A stretch of 64,000 nt of DNA, taken from positions 2,650,001-2,714,000 of the forward strand of contig NZ_CP015039.1 in the NCBI RefSeq assembly GCF_002079305.1, written 5' to 3'. The translations under genes and the position numbers were made by a program. The notes beneath the pieces were generated by a model. It was not told the origin of the DNA. It was given only the letters and a program-made list of their open reading frames with translations, and searched no databases. Source of the stretch: Rhodovulum sp. P5. Its GTDB lineage: Bacteria > Pseudomonadota > Alphaproteobacteria > Rhodobacterales > Rhodobacteraceae. This document shows positions 34,547 to 41,554 of the stretch, piece after piece (the first letter of the stretch is position 1; each line of letters starts with the position of its first letter).

Positions 34547-34728
34547 TGGCCTGGCGCTGGAAAGCCCCGGACGGGCGCACGGGCGATGCGTGGGCGACGC
34601 AGGGTGAAGCCATCGACGACGCGATCCGCCGCCAGGTGCGGTTCGAGCCGACAGACCTGCACGTGAAAGAACGCGACCAGCTCTGGTCCGGCCTCGTCCG
34701 GGCCGGCTGGCGTCTGACCGAGGAGTGA
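34546..34728 (+). CDS. small hypothetical phage protein
   Basis: A 60-residue protein, four tryptophans, overlapping the previous stop by 1 bp and 4 bp from the next gene. No domain recognised. Conservation of the overlapping arrangement suggests a true gene. Confidence 0.6.
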   Translation: MAWRWKAPDGRTGDAWATQGEAIDDAIRRQVRFEPTDLHVKERDQLWSGLVRAGWRLTEE

Positions 34729-34732
34729 CGAC

Positions 34733-35167
34733 GTGACCACCACCGTAACCGTTTCCGCACATGCCGGCTGGGCCGTTCAGGTCACGGCCGTCTGCCCGCG
34801 CACCGGCCATCCGGAGCCCCCGCAAACCGTCGCTGCCGGCGAGGAGGGAACCTTCTACGTCCATTCCGGGCAGGACTTGCGCATCCACGAGGTGCAGCCC
34901 GAACCCGGGGCCGCAGAGCCCCGGACGTTCGCGGCGCTGCCGGTCGCCGGCTACAGCGCGCAGGACGAAGACAAGGTCGCCCTGGTCAACGCCAACAAGT
35001 TCACCGAAGAGGGCATCCTGCGCGTGCTGGACGAGATGAAGGGCGACCCCCAGTTCGATCAGCGCTGGCTGGCCGTCGCCCGCACCGGCATCGAGCAGGG
35101 CTTCATGGCGCTCAACCGCGCGATCTTCCAGCCCGGCCGCGTGGCCCTGCCGCAGGATCGGGTATGA
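34733..35167 (+). CDS. virion-operon protein with candidate Acb2/Tad1-like domain
   Basis: A 144-residue protein of two parts, starting at GTG/ATG near 34733. Residues 1-70 are a beta-rich domain. Residues 73-134 (GYSAQDEDKVALVNANKF; then DQRWLAVARTGIEQGFMALN, RAIFQP) match the pattern of the Acb2/Tad1 hairpin domain: a Tyr followed by a VALVN...K helix, a loop, and DxRWLAIARTxxQxGFMALxRA. Acb2 and Tad1 proteins sequester cyclic di/trinucleotides or gcADPR signals of CBASS and Thoeris defence. The assignment is by recall of the family pattern, without a search. A structural role is the alternative. Its 3' end overlaps the next gene by 4 bp. Confidence 0.6.
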   Translation: MTTTVTVSAHAGWAVQVTAVCPRTGHPEPPQTVAAGEEGTFYVHSGQDLRIHEVQPEPGAAEPRTFAALPVAGYSAQDEDKVALVNANKFTEEGILRVLDEMKGDPQFDQRWLAVARTGIEQGFMALNRAIFQPGRVALPQDRV

Positions 35168-35583
35168 GTTACGCCACGCTCTCCGACCTCATCGAACGCG
35201 CGGGCGAGGCCGAGATCGTGCAGATCGCCGACCGGGACCGCGACGGTGCGGCCGACGCGGATGTCATCGCCGCCGCACTCGCCGATGCCGACAACGCGAT
35301 CGACGGCTATCTGGCCACCCGCTACGACACGCCGCTGGACGATGTGCCGGACCTGGTTGTCACCTGGGCGGTCAGCCTTGCGCGCTACACGTTGCACCGC
35401 AACGGCGCCCCCGACCATGTCGAGGCCGATTACAAGGCCGCGATCGCTGCGCTCAAGGATGCCGCGCGCGGGCTGATCGCGCTGCCGCTGGCCGCAGGGG
35501 GCACCGTGACCGCCGGCGCCGGCGGCACGATGGGCTGCCACCCCGACGAGGTGTTCACCGCGGATCGGCTGAGGGGCTGGTGA
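35164..35583 (+). CDS. DUF1320 (Mu gp36-like) head-tail connector protein
   Basis: A 139-residue protein: YATLSDLIERAGEAEIVQIADRD at the start, IAAALADADNAIDGYLATRYDTPL in the middle and the WAVSLARYTLHR helix are typical of DUF1320/gp36, thought to join head and tail. It overlaps neighbours on both sides by 1-4 bp. Confidence 0.9.
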   Translation: MSYATLSDLIERAGEAEIVQIADRDRDGAADADVIAAALADADNAIDGYLATRYDTPLDDVPDLVVTWAVSLARYTLHRNGAPDHVEADYKAAIAALKDAARGLIALPLAAGGTVTAGAGGTMGCHPDEVFTADRLRGW

Positions 35584-36023
35584 TGCTGGGCGATATCCTC
35601 GCACGTCTCTCATCCACGTTGCCCACCGACCGGTGGGCCGGCGTCGAGATCGCCGAGGACATCGACGCGCTGACCGAACGGGCCGGGCAGGTCGCGACCG
35701 AACTGGGGACCGCTATCGTCATGCCCTGGCGCGAGCGGGCCGATCCGAACCCGCTCGCCACCGGTGGGTTCCGCCAACGGGTGGAGGTGCAGTTCGCGGT
35801 TGGCGCCGTCGTGCGGCTTTACGATCACCTGATGGGCGCAGACCGCGCGCTGCGCTTCGACGCGCTGAAATCGGATGTCGAGGCGGCTCTGGCCGGGTGG
35901 GAGCCCCCGACCGGTTCCGACCCCTGCGAACTGATCGGGGGCGAGGCGAGCCCCGTCGAGACGGGTGTCAGCATTTACGTTCAAACCTGGGCGACGGCCC
36001 GTTTCCTGACAGGTGCGCAATGA
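35583..36023 (+). CDS. Mu gp37-like (DUF1834) tail terminator-like protein
   Basis: A 146-residue protein. The ATG at 35583 overlaps the previous TGA; a GTG 3 nt earlier is an alternative. The pattern WAGVEIAEDIDALTERAGQVATELGTAIVMPWRERADPN is typical of gp37-like proteins in Mu-like phages, which sit between connector and tail tube genes and probably cap the tail. Confidence 0.8.
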   Translation: MLGDILARLSSTLPTDRWAGVEIAEDIDALTERAGQVATELGTAIVMPWRERADPNPLATGGFRQRVEVQFAVGAVVRLYDHLMGADRALRFDALKSDVEAALAGWEPPTGSDPCELIGGEASPVETGVSIYVQTWATARFLTGAQ

Positions 36024-36166
36024 GTGACCGACCGACCGCCGGCGGCCGCTATCGCCGCGATCCGGACAGCGGAGAGTTGATCCGCGAACCGTCGGCCGCC
36101 GCCGCCGACCCCGAAACCGGCCCCCAGACCGAGCCCCCCGAACCGCCGCGCAAGAAAAGGACCTGA
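36020..36166 (+). CDS. DUF2635-like small protein (Mu gp38 position)
   Basis: A 48-residue protein, ATGA overlap with the previous gene. The core GGRYRRDPDSGELIREP resembles the short VRDPDTGxxL motif of DUF2635; the rest is proline-rich and ends PRKKRT. Its role is unknown. Confidence 0.65.
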   Translation: MSDRPTAGGRYRRDPDSGELIREPSAAAADPETGPQTEPPEPPRKKRT

Positions 36167-36169
36167 CCC

Positions 36170-37096
36170 ATGCCCGCTCGCCGCTGGCGCAAGCTCGCCA
36201 TCCTGCACAAGATCGAAGCGACCGAAGGGGTCGACGCCGCCCCCGCCGCCGCCGATGCCATCGTCGCCACAAATGTCAGCTTCTCGCCGATCGAGGCCGA
36301 GGAGGTCCGGCGCGATCTGATCCTGCCCTATCTCGGAAACCAGGGCATGCTGCTTGCCGCCGAATACGGCCGTATGGAATTCGATGTCGAGATTGCGGGC
36401 GCGGGCGCCGCGGGCGACGTGCCGAAATACGGCTCGCTCCTGCGGGTCTGCGGCCTGGCCGAGACGGTCAGCGCAGGCGTGTCCGTCACCTATTCGATCG
36501 TCGAGGACGGTGTGGAGTCGGGGTCGATCCACTTCAACTCGGACGGCGTGCGGCATGTCTTCCTGGGCGCACGGGCCAATGTGGCGATGTCCTTTGCGCC
36601 GTCGCGGATCCCGCATTTTCGCTTCACGATGATGGGCGTTAAGGGCACGGTCGCCGACGTGGCGCTGCCGACCGTGTCCCAGGCGGGCTGGACCACGCCG
36701 GTGATCGCGTCGTCGGTCAATACCGCGATGACGCTGCACGGATCGTCGGCCGTGACCGAAAGCCTTGAGATCGACCTGGGCAACACGGTCACGCCCCGTT
36801 TCCTGATCGGTGCGGAGCACATGCAGATTGCCGACCGCCAGAGCACTGGCACGGCGGTGATCGAGGGCCGGCACGTCGCCGATTTCGACCTGTTCGGCAA
36901 GATCGCCGCCCGCGACCGCGGCGCGCTCAGCCTGGTGCACGGTACGGCCGCGGGCAACATCGTCGAGATCGACGCGCCGGCCGTTGAATTCGGCCGCCCG
37001 TCCCAGGGCGAATCCGACGGCTTCGTCACCTATTCCGTCCCCCTCGCTCTCTGCCCCGTTGCGGGGTTGGACGAGCTGACGATCACCGTCCGGTGA
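36170..37096 (+). CDS. tail tube protein
   Basis: A 308-residue protein with LAILHKIEATEGVDAAPAAADAI at the start, LPYLGNQGMLLAAEYGRMEF, and PRFLIGAEHMQIADRQSTGTAVIEGRHVADFDL, a pattern shared by tail tube proteins of Mu-like siphophages. It precedes the frameshifted tail chaperone pair, the usual order. No DUF2586/tail sheath gene is seen before it, so the tail is probably non-contractile. Confidence 0.82.
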   Translation: MPARRWRKLAILHKIEATEGVDAAPAAADAIVATNVSFSPIEAEEVRRDLILPYLGNQGMLLAAEYGRMEFDVEIAGAGAAGDVPKYGSLLRVCGLAETVSAGVSVTYSIVEDGVESGSIHFNSDGVRHVFLGARANVAMSFAPSRIPHFRFTMMGVKGTVADVALPTVSQAGWTTPVIASSVNTAMTLHGSSAVTESLEIDLGNTVTPRFLIGAEHMQIADRQSTGTAVIEGRHVADFDLFGKIAARDRGALSLVHGTAAGNIVEIDAPAVEFGRPSQGESDGFVTYSVPLALCPVAGLDELTITVR

Positions 37097-37157
37097 TCCG
37101 CGCCGCGGGCGGCCCCGGTCGGCCGCGGCACCCTGACCAACCAGATCGGAGACCCAC

Positions 37158-37532
37158 ATGAAGTTCGTGCTGTCCAATACCGACCGCTATTGGTGGCCGG
37201 TCACCGTGCACACCCCCGACCCAGAGAGCCCCGGCGCCTTTGCCGAGCAGGCATTCGAGATGCAGTTCGAGGCCCGGACCACCGACGAGGAACGCGCCGA
37301 GCAGGATCGCATCCTCGGCCTGCCCGACATGGCCGCGCAGATCCGGGCCGAGCGCGCGTCTCTCGCCGCCGTCTGCACCGACTGGCGCGGCGTCGTGACG
37401 CCCGACGGCAATCCGCTGCCGTTCTCGGCGACCAATCTGGAAGCCGCGCTGCAGAAGCCGTGGGTGCGGCAGGGCATTTGGAACGCGTATTTCGGCAGTC
37501 TGGCGGGAGAGGCTGCACGGCTGGGAAACTGA
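37158..37532 (+). CDS. tail assembly chaperone, shorter product (G-like)
   Basis: A 124-residue protein that would bind the tape measure during tail assembly. It ends LGN-stop just at the slippery heptamer GGGAAAC (37523-37529). In lambda and many siphophages, a fixed fraction of ribosomes shift -1 at such a site to give a longer G-T type product, and the same arrangement is visible here. Confidence 0.85.
   Translation: MKFVLSNTDRYWWPVTVHTPDPESPGAFAEQAFEMQFEARTTDEERAEQDRILGLPDMAAQIRAERASLAAVCTDWRGVVTPDGNPLPFSATNLEAALQKPWVRQGIWNAYFGSLAGEAARLGN
37523..37529 (+). promoter_or_regulatory. programmed -1 frameshift site GGGAAAC
   Basis: Zero-frame reading is ctG GGA AAC tga. The heptamer fits X XXY YYZ and is one base from lambda's GGGAAAG. 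A -1 slip reads ...GLY-ASN-LEU-THR and continues to 37897. Confidence 0.8.
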
Positions 37533-37897
37533 CGGCCGCGGCCCGGGCCTGGGCGCTGGCGCGACAGGGACGCACCGACGCCCGCGCGCCGGTCGGGATC
37601 GACGCCGATCTCGCGCGGGACTTCGAAGACCTGGGCGTGCGTGTTGCGCCGACCGCAACTTCGGGCGAGGAGCGATTTGAGGTGATGGCCGTGAACTGGC
37701 AATCCGTCTGCACCTTTCTGGATGTCGAGACCCAGTGGCGCGCTGCGGCGGGGCTGGCCGGACTGATCTGGCTGGGGCTCGACTATGCCGGCGTCGACGT
37801 GGTCTTGCGCCGCCGCGGTCTGCCCGATTCGGTGTTCGCCGATCTGCAGGTGATGGAGACTGCGGCGCTGGCCGCCCTGTCCGAGGGCGCGCCATGA
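37529..37897 (+). CDS. tail assembly chaperone, frameshift extension (DUF1799-like)
   Basis: The -1 frame after GGGAAAC adds 122 residues (LTAAARAWALARQGRTDAR ... METAALAALSEGAP), giving a 246-residue fusion with the preceding gene. The part VNWQSVCTFLDVETQWRAAA...GLIWLGLDYAGVDVVLRRRG resembles DUF1799 tail chaperone parts. No plausible start codon with a ribosome site lies at the beginning of this frame, which supports frameshift expression. Its end overlaps the tape-measure ATG. Confidence 0.8.
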   Translation: MTAAARAWALARQGRTDARAPVGIDADLARDFEDLGVRVAPTATSGEERFEVMAVNWQSVCTFLDVETQWRAAAGLAGLIWLGLDYAGVDVVLRRRGLPDSVFADLQVMETAALAALSEGAP

Positions 37898-39726
37898 CCA
37901 AACCGCTTGTCGTCTCGCTCCTGGTCAATGCCGACACCGACGCCGCCCGGGCGGAGATCCGCGGCGTCACGGCAGATGTCGCGGCGATGGGCCCGGCGGT
38001 CGAAAGCCTGTCAGGCCCGGCCCAGGCGGGGCTGGCGCCGCTGACGCGCGGGGTGACCGCCACCGGGCAGGCCAGCCAGATCGCGGCCGGGCAGGTCGCC
38101 AACCTCGGCTCTCAGTTCAACGACATCGCGATGATGATGGCCGCGGGGCAGAACCCCCTGATGCTGGCCATGCAGCAGGGCACCCAGATCAGCCAGGTGC
38201 TGGGCCCGATGGGCGCGCGGGGCGCGGTTTCCGCCCTTGGCGCGGCGTTCCGGACGATGGTCAGCCCCGTCAGTCTCGCCACGATCGCGATCACCGCGGG
38301 CGTGGCGGCGGTTGGGCAGTGGGCAATGTCCGCGGGCGCGGCGGGGGAGGAGACGCTGACCCTGGCCGAAGCGACCGGCAAGCTCTCCGATTCGATGGAC
38401 CGGTTGAAATCGGTGACCGAGACCTACTCGGCCGATGGACTGGTCGACCTGCGCGAGAAGTACGGGGCGGTCACGACCGAAATCCTGAGCCTGGTCGAGG
38501 CACAGCGCGAGCAGGCCATGTTCGAGGCGACCACGGCCGCCCGGCAGACGGTGGAAGCCGTCGCTAAAGAGTTGTCGGGGGCATTCCGAGAACTCGGTCG
38601 AACCGACTGGATCGACACAAACCGCATCGAATTGTTCACTCGGAAGTTTGGAGTTTCCATTGAGCAAGCCACCGAGCTTCAGACTGCACTGCAAAGAGCG
38701 GCTGAGGCGGGCGATTTTGCATCGAAGGCTGCCGCACTCGCCCGGATTCGAGACATCCTTCGCGAGAGTGCCTTAAAAGGCACCGACCTCTACGATTCAC
38801 TTCTGGACGCCGAAGGCAGCATGCGGGAACTGGCTGCGGCGGCACCGCAGTCGAACTGGCTTTCGGGCATGATCGGCGAGGCGAAGACGCTGGCCACCGC
38901 GCTGTGGGATGCCGCTGCGGCACGGGCGGCCGCAGCCGAGAAAGAGGCGACCGACGATGCCGGCAATCCTGTCCAGCCAGGCGTCAATCGTACCTTCCGG
39001 CCCAGGCGCGCGCCCTCCTACATGGGGGCGCCAGACAGCGGCGGTTCGTCGGGCGGTGGCGGGGCGCAGGCGGATGCCGCGGCCGATTTGATCGGATCGC
39101 TGCAAAAGGAAATCGATCTCCTGCGCGTGCTGGATCCGGTGCAGAAGGCCCTGATCGAAAATCGGGACATCCTGGCAAAGGCAACGGGCGTGCAGCGGGC
39201 GAAGATCGAAAGCCTGATCGCGACGCGCGAGCGCGAGACGCAGGCGGCTCAGCGGGCGCAGGAGATGAGCGAGCTTTTCGGGCGGACAACCCTGGACGCC
39301 TTCGACGCGCTGATCTTCCGGGGCGGCGAACTGGACGACGTGCTGAACCAGGTCATTGCCTCGCTCGGCCGCGCGGCGATCGAGGCTGCCATTTTGGGCA
39401 CCGGGCCGCTGGGCGGGCTGTTCGGCGGTGTCAGCATCTTCGGCGGGCTGATCGGAGGGGGCGGCGGCGCGCTGGCGACCGCAGGCAGCGTCACGCCGCT
39501 GTTTCCGATGGCAGCGACCGGCGGGCGCATCGTCGGGCCCGGCACCGGCACCTCGGACAGCATCCCGGCGTTTGTCAGCAACGGCGAGTATATCGTCAAC
39601 GCCGCGGCGACCGAGCGGCACCTGCCCTTGCTGGATGCGATCAACTCCGGCGCGGTGGCGCGCTTTGCCAGTGGCGGGCGCGTGGGGGCGGGGGTGCCGT
39701 TGTGCCGGGCGCCGCGATCAACGTGA
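37894..39726 (+). CDS. tail tape measure protein
   Basis: A 610-residue protein as read. Coiled N-terminal region, FNDIAMMMAAGQNPLMLAMQQGTQISQVLGPMG (lambda gpH/phage tail length motif, residues about 70-105), a hydrophobic patch (ATIAITAGVAAVGQWAMSAG), long helices, a Gly-rich domain GGLFGGVSIFGGLIGGGGGAL and SNGEYIVNAAATERHLPLLD near the end. The last residues (AGVPLCRAPRST) look unnatural: a -1 shift in the G-runs at 39684-39694 would instead give AVVPGAAINVTVRVEG... to 39884. Confidence 0.88.
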   Translation: MTKPLVVSLLVNADTDAARAEIRGVTADVAAMGPAVESLSGPAQAGLAPLTRGVTATGQASQIAAGQVANLGSQFNDIAMMMAAGQNPLMLAMQQGTQISQVLGPMGARGAVSALGAAFRTMVSPVSLATIAITAGVAAVGQWAMSAGAAGEETLTLAEATGKLSDSMDRLKSVTETYSADGLVDLREKYGAVTTEILSLVEAQREQAMFEATTAARQTVEAVAKELSGAFRELGRTDWIDTNRIELFTRKFGVSIEQATELQTALQRAAEAGDFASKAAALARIRDILRESALKGTDLYDSLLDAEGSMRELAAAAPQSNWLSGMIGEAKTLATALWDAAAARAAAAEKEATDDAGNPVQPGVNRTFRPRRAPSYMGAPDSGGSSGGGGAQADAAADLIGSLQKEIDLLRVLDPVQKALIENRDILAKATGVQRAKIESLIATRERETQAAQRAQEMSELFGRTTLDAFDALIFRGGELDDVLNQVIASLGRAAIEAAILGTGPLGGLFGGVSIFGGLIGGGGGALATAGSVTPLFPMAATGGRIVGPGTGTSDSIPAFVSNGEYIVNAAATERHLPLLDAINSGAVARFASGGRVGAGVPLCRAPRST

Positions 39727-39884
39727 CTGTCCGGGTCGAGGGGGCGGTTGGCGACCGTGACCTGGAAGAGCGCGCCTATGCCGGCACGTCCCGGGCCATC
39801 GCCGCGGCGCTCGACCGCTACGACGCCGAACGCCTGCCGCTGCGCATGCGCGAGATCAGTGACGAACCGGAGCGGATCGGATGA
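39687..39884 (+). pseudogene. tape measure C-terminal segment in shifted frame
   Basis: About 65 codons (GGGAVVPGAAINVTVRVEGA ... MREISDEPERIG), acidic/basic helical ending expected for the tape measure C-terminus and ending with a TGA that overlaps the next ATG (39881). It has no start codon with a ribosome site. Either a homopolymer indel splits the gene or slippage joins the frames. Confidence 0.6.
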
Positions 39885-40549
39885 CGCTGAGCGTTCCCGT
39901 TCCCCTGGCCGATTTCTGGGACCGCGTTCCGCTGGCCCAGGGCAGCACGTTCGAGCTGGACGAGGCGATGGAGATCGACCGCACCGCCGGTGGCATCGTC
40001 CTGCCCGCCGCGATCGGGGCGCGGCTGTGGTCCGGCGAGGTGCGGTTCGATGTCAGCTTCCGGGCTGAACGCGCCCGCCCGGCTGCGATCCTGACGGCGC
40101 TGCGCCGTCCGGGCATGCCGTTTTTCGCCTATGACCGCCGCCGGCCGTACCCTCTGGCCGATCCTGACGGGTCGGCGTTGGGTGCTGCGACGCCGGTTCT
40201 GGCCGGGATCGACAGCGCTGACCGGTCGCGGGTCGCCCTGTCCGGCCTGCCGGCGGGATATGTGCTCAGCGCCGGCGACCTGGTCGGCTGGTCCTATGGC
40301 AGCGCGCCCGTGCGCTACACCCTGCACGAGCTGGCCGAGGACGCCACCGCCGACGGCGCCGGGGGCACCGGCGATGTCTCGATCGCGCCGTTCTGGCCTA
40401 CCGGTACCGCAAGCGGGCTGGCGGTCACGCTGATCCGCCCCGCGATCGTCGCCGTCTACGACCCCGGCACATTCCAGCCGGGGCAGGGCCGTGCCGGCGG
40501 GATGGAAACCGGCCGCGGCTTCCGCTTCCGTCAGACGCTGGAGTATTGA
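39881..40549 (+). CDS. distal tail protein (GTA-like position)
   Basis: A 222-residue protein: ADFWDRVPLAQGSTFELDEAMEIDRTAGG, LWSGEVRFDVSFRAERARPAA and MPFFAYDRRRPYPLADPDGS. It stands where gene transfer agents have the distal tail protein before DUF2163. ATGA overlap with the tape measure C-terminal frame. Likely caps the tail tube. Confidence 0.75.
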   Translation: MTLSVPVPLADFWDRVPLAQGSTFELDEAMEIDRTAGGIVLPAAIGARLWSGEVRFDVSFRAERARPAAILTALRRPGMPFFAYDRRRPYPLADPDGSALGAATPVLAGIDSADRSRVALSGLPAGYVLSAGDLVGWSYGSAPVRYTLHELAEDATADGAGGTGDVSIAPFWPTGTASGLAVTLIRPAIVAVYDPGTFQPGQGRAGGMETGRGFRFRQTLEY

Positions 40550-40550
40550 G

Positions 40551-41144
40551 ATGCGCGACTATGGCCCCGCCACGAATGCCGCACTCGCCGATCCGGGGCC
40601 ACGCCTGGCCGAAATCCTGATCTGGGTCGAGGCGCGCAACCGCGAAAGCGGCGGGGTCGAGGCGCTCGGCCTCTGGACCGGGGCGCAGACCGAAACCTTC
40701 AGCATCGGCGGCGCGGACCGCACATATGTGGGGGCGGGCACGATGGTGGGGGTGCCGCAAATGACGCGGGCCATCGGGCTCGACGTGCGGGTCCTGACCC
40801 TGCGGCTTCTGCGGGCCTCGCCCGCCGTGCGGGCCGCCGTGATGACCTACGACGCCCGCCATGCCCCGGTGGAAATGCGCCGGGCGCTCTACGACCCGGC
40901 GACCGGCGGTCTCGTGGACGAGCCCCATGTCGTCTTCCGTGGCTTCCTCGACGAACTGGACGCCAAGACGGCGCCGCTTGGGGATGCTGCCGAGATGCCG
41001 GCGAAGCTGGTGCCGCGCGTGCAGACGCTGACCCGCACCTTGCCGGCGCGCTGGGCGGCCGAGACGGGCCGCAGCAACGACGACGAAATCCTGAAATACG
41101 CCGTCCTTTCCGGCGAGACCGACTTCAGCTGGGGGACGGGATGA
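40551..41144 (+). CDS. DUF2163-like tail tip protein (GTA-like)
   Basis: A 197-residue protein: EILIWVEARNRESGGVEALGLWTGAQTETF, ADRTYVGAGTMVGVPQMTR and VVFRGFLDELDAKTAP. It matches DUF2163/phage-conserved hub proteins of GTA and Rhodobacter phages. The C-terminus TLPARWAAETGRSNDDEILKYAV resembles the part that holds the metal-binding cysteines in GTA homologues, without the cysteines. The stop overlaps the next gene by 4 bp. Confidence 0.8.
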   Translation: MRDYGPATNAALADPGPRLAEILIWVEARNRESGGVEALGLWTGAQTETFSIGGADRTYVGAGTMVGVPQMTRAIGLDVRVLTLRLLRASPAVRAAVMTYDARHAPVEMRRALYDPATGGLVDEPHVVFRGFLDELDAKTAPLGDAAEMPAKLVPRVQTLTRTLPARWAAETGRSNDDEILKYAVLSGETDFSWGTG

Positions 41145-41554
41145 TCGAACTGACGCGGGCCAGCGACTGGCAGAAGCGCCTGATTGCCTATCTCGCCGCG
41201 CGGACCCGCGTGCGGTTCGCGTATGGGTCGCACGACTGCGTGGCGTTTGCGGCCGGCGCGGTGGAGGCGATGACCGGAACCCGGCCCGCGCCCGATCTGA
41301 CCGCCTACGGATCGGAGGCCGAAGGACTGGCCGCGGCGATGGCGGCGGGCTGGGGGTCGGCCGCGGACTGGTGCGATGCGCACCTGCCGCAGGTGGCGGC
41401 GTCCTTCGCCCGTCCGGGCGATCTGGTGCTGGTGGACGCGGCCGAAGGACCGGCGCTGGCCGTGGTGCAGGGCGCGGGCGCCTATGTGCCCCGGACTGTC
41501 GGCTTCGGCATCGTGGCGCTGTCGACGGCCGTGCGCGGCTGGAGGATCGGCTGA
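41141..41554 (+). CDS. NlpC/P60-like (DUF6950) tail tip protein
   Basis: A 137-residue protein with FAYGSHDCVAFAAGAVEAMTG, the cysteine-containing start of an NlpC/P60 fold (Cys33). The usual downstream catalytic histidine is not evident (ALAVVQGAG...), so it may be structural or use another residue, as in DUF6950 proteins. It follows DUF2163 as in GTA clusters and may open the cell wall during DNA entry. Confidence 0.8.
   Translation: MIELTRASDWQKRLIAYLAARTRVRFAYGSHDCVAFAAGAVEAMTGTRPAPDLTAYGSEAEGLAAAMAAGWGSAADWCDAHLPQVAASFARPGDLVLVDAAEGPALAVVQGAGAYVPRTVGFGIVALSTAVRGWRIG

Noticed and set aside
31690..34743. A 1,017-codon minus-strand frame over the protease and capsid region
   Set aside because: The plus-strand frames have clear phage families and overlapping starts; the antisense one is low in recognisable motifs and rich in R, G and P.
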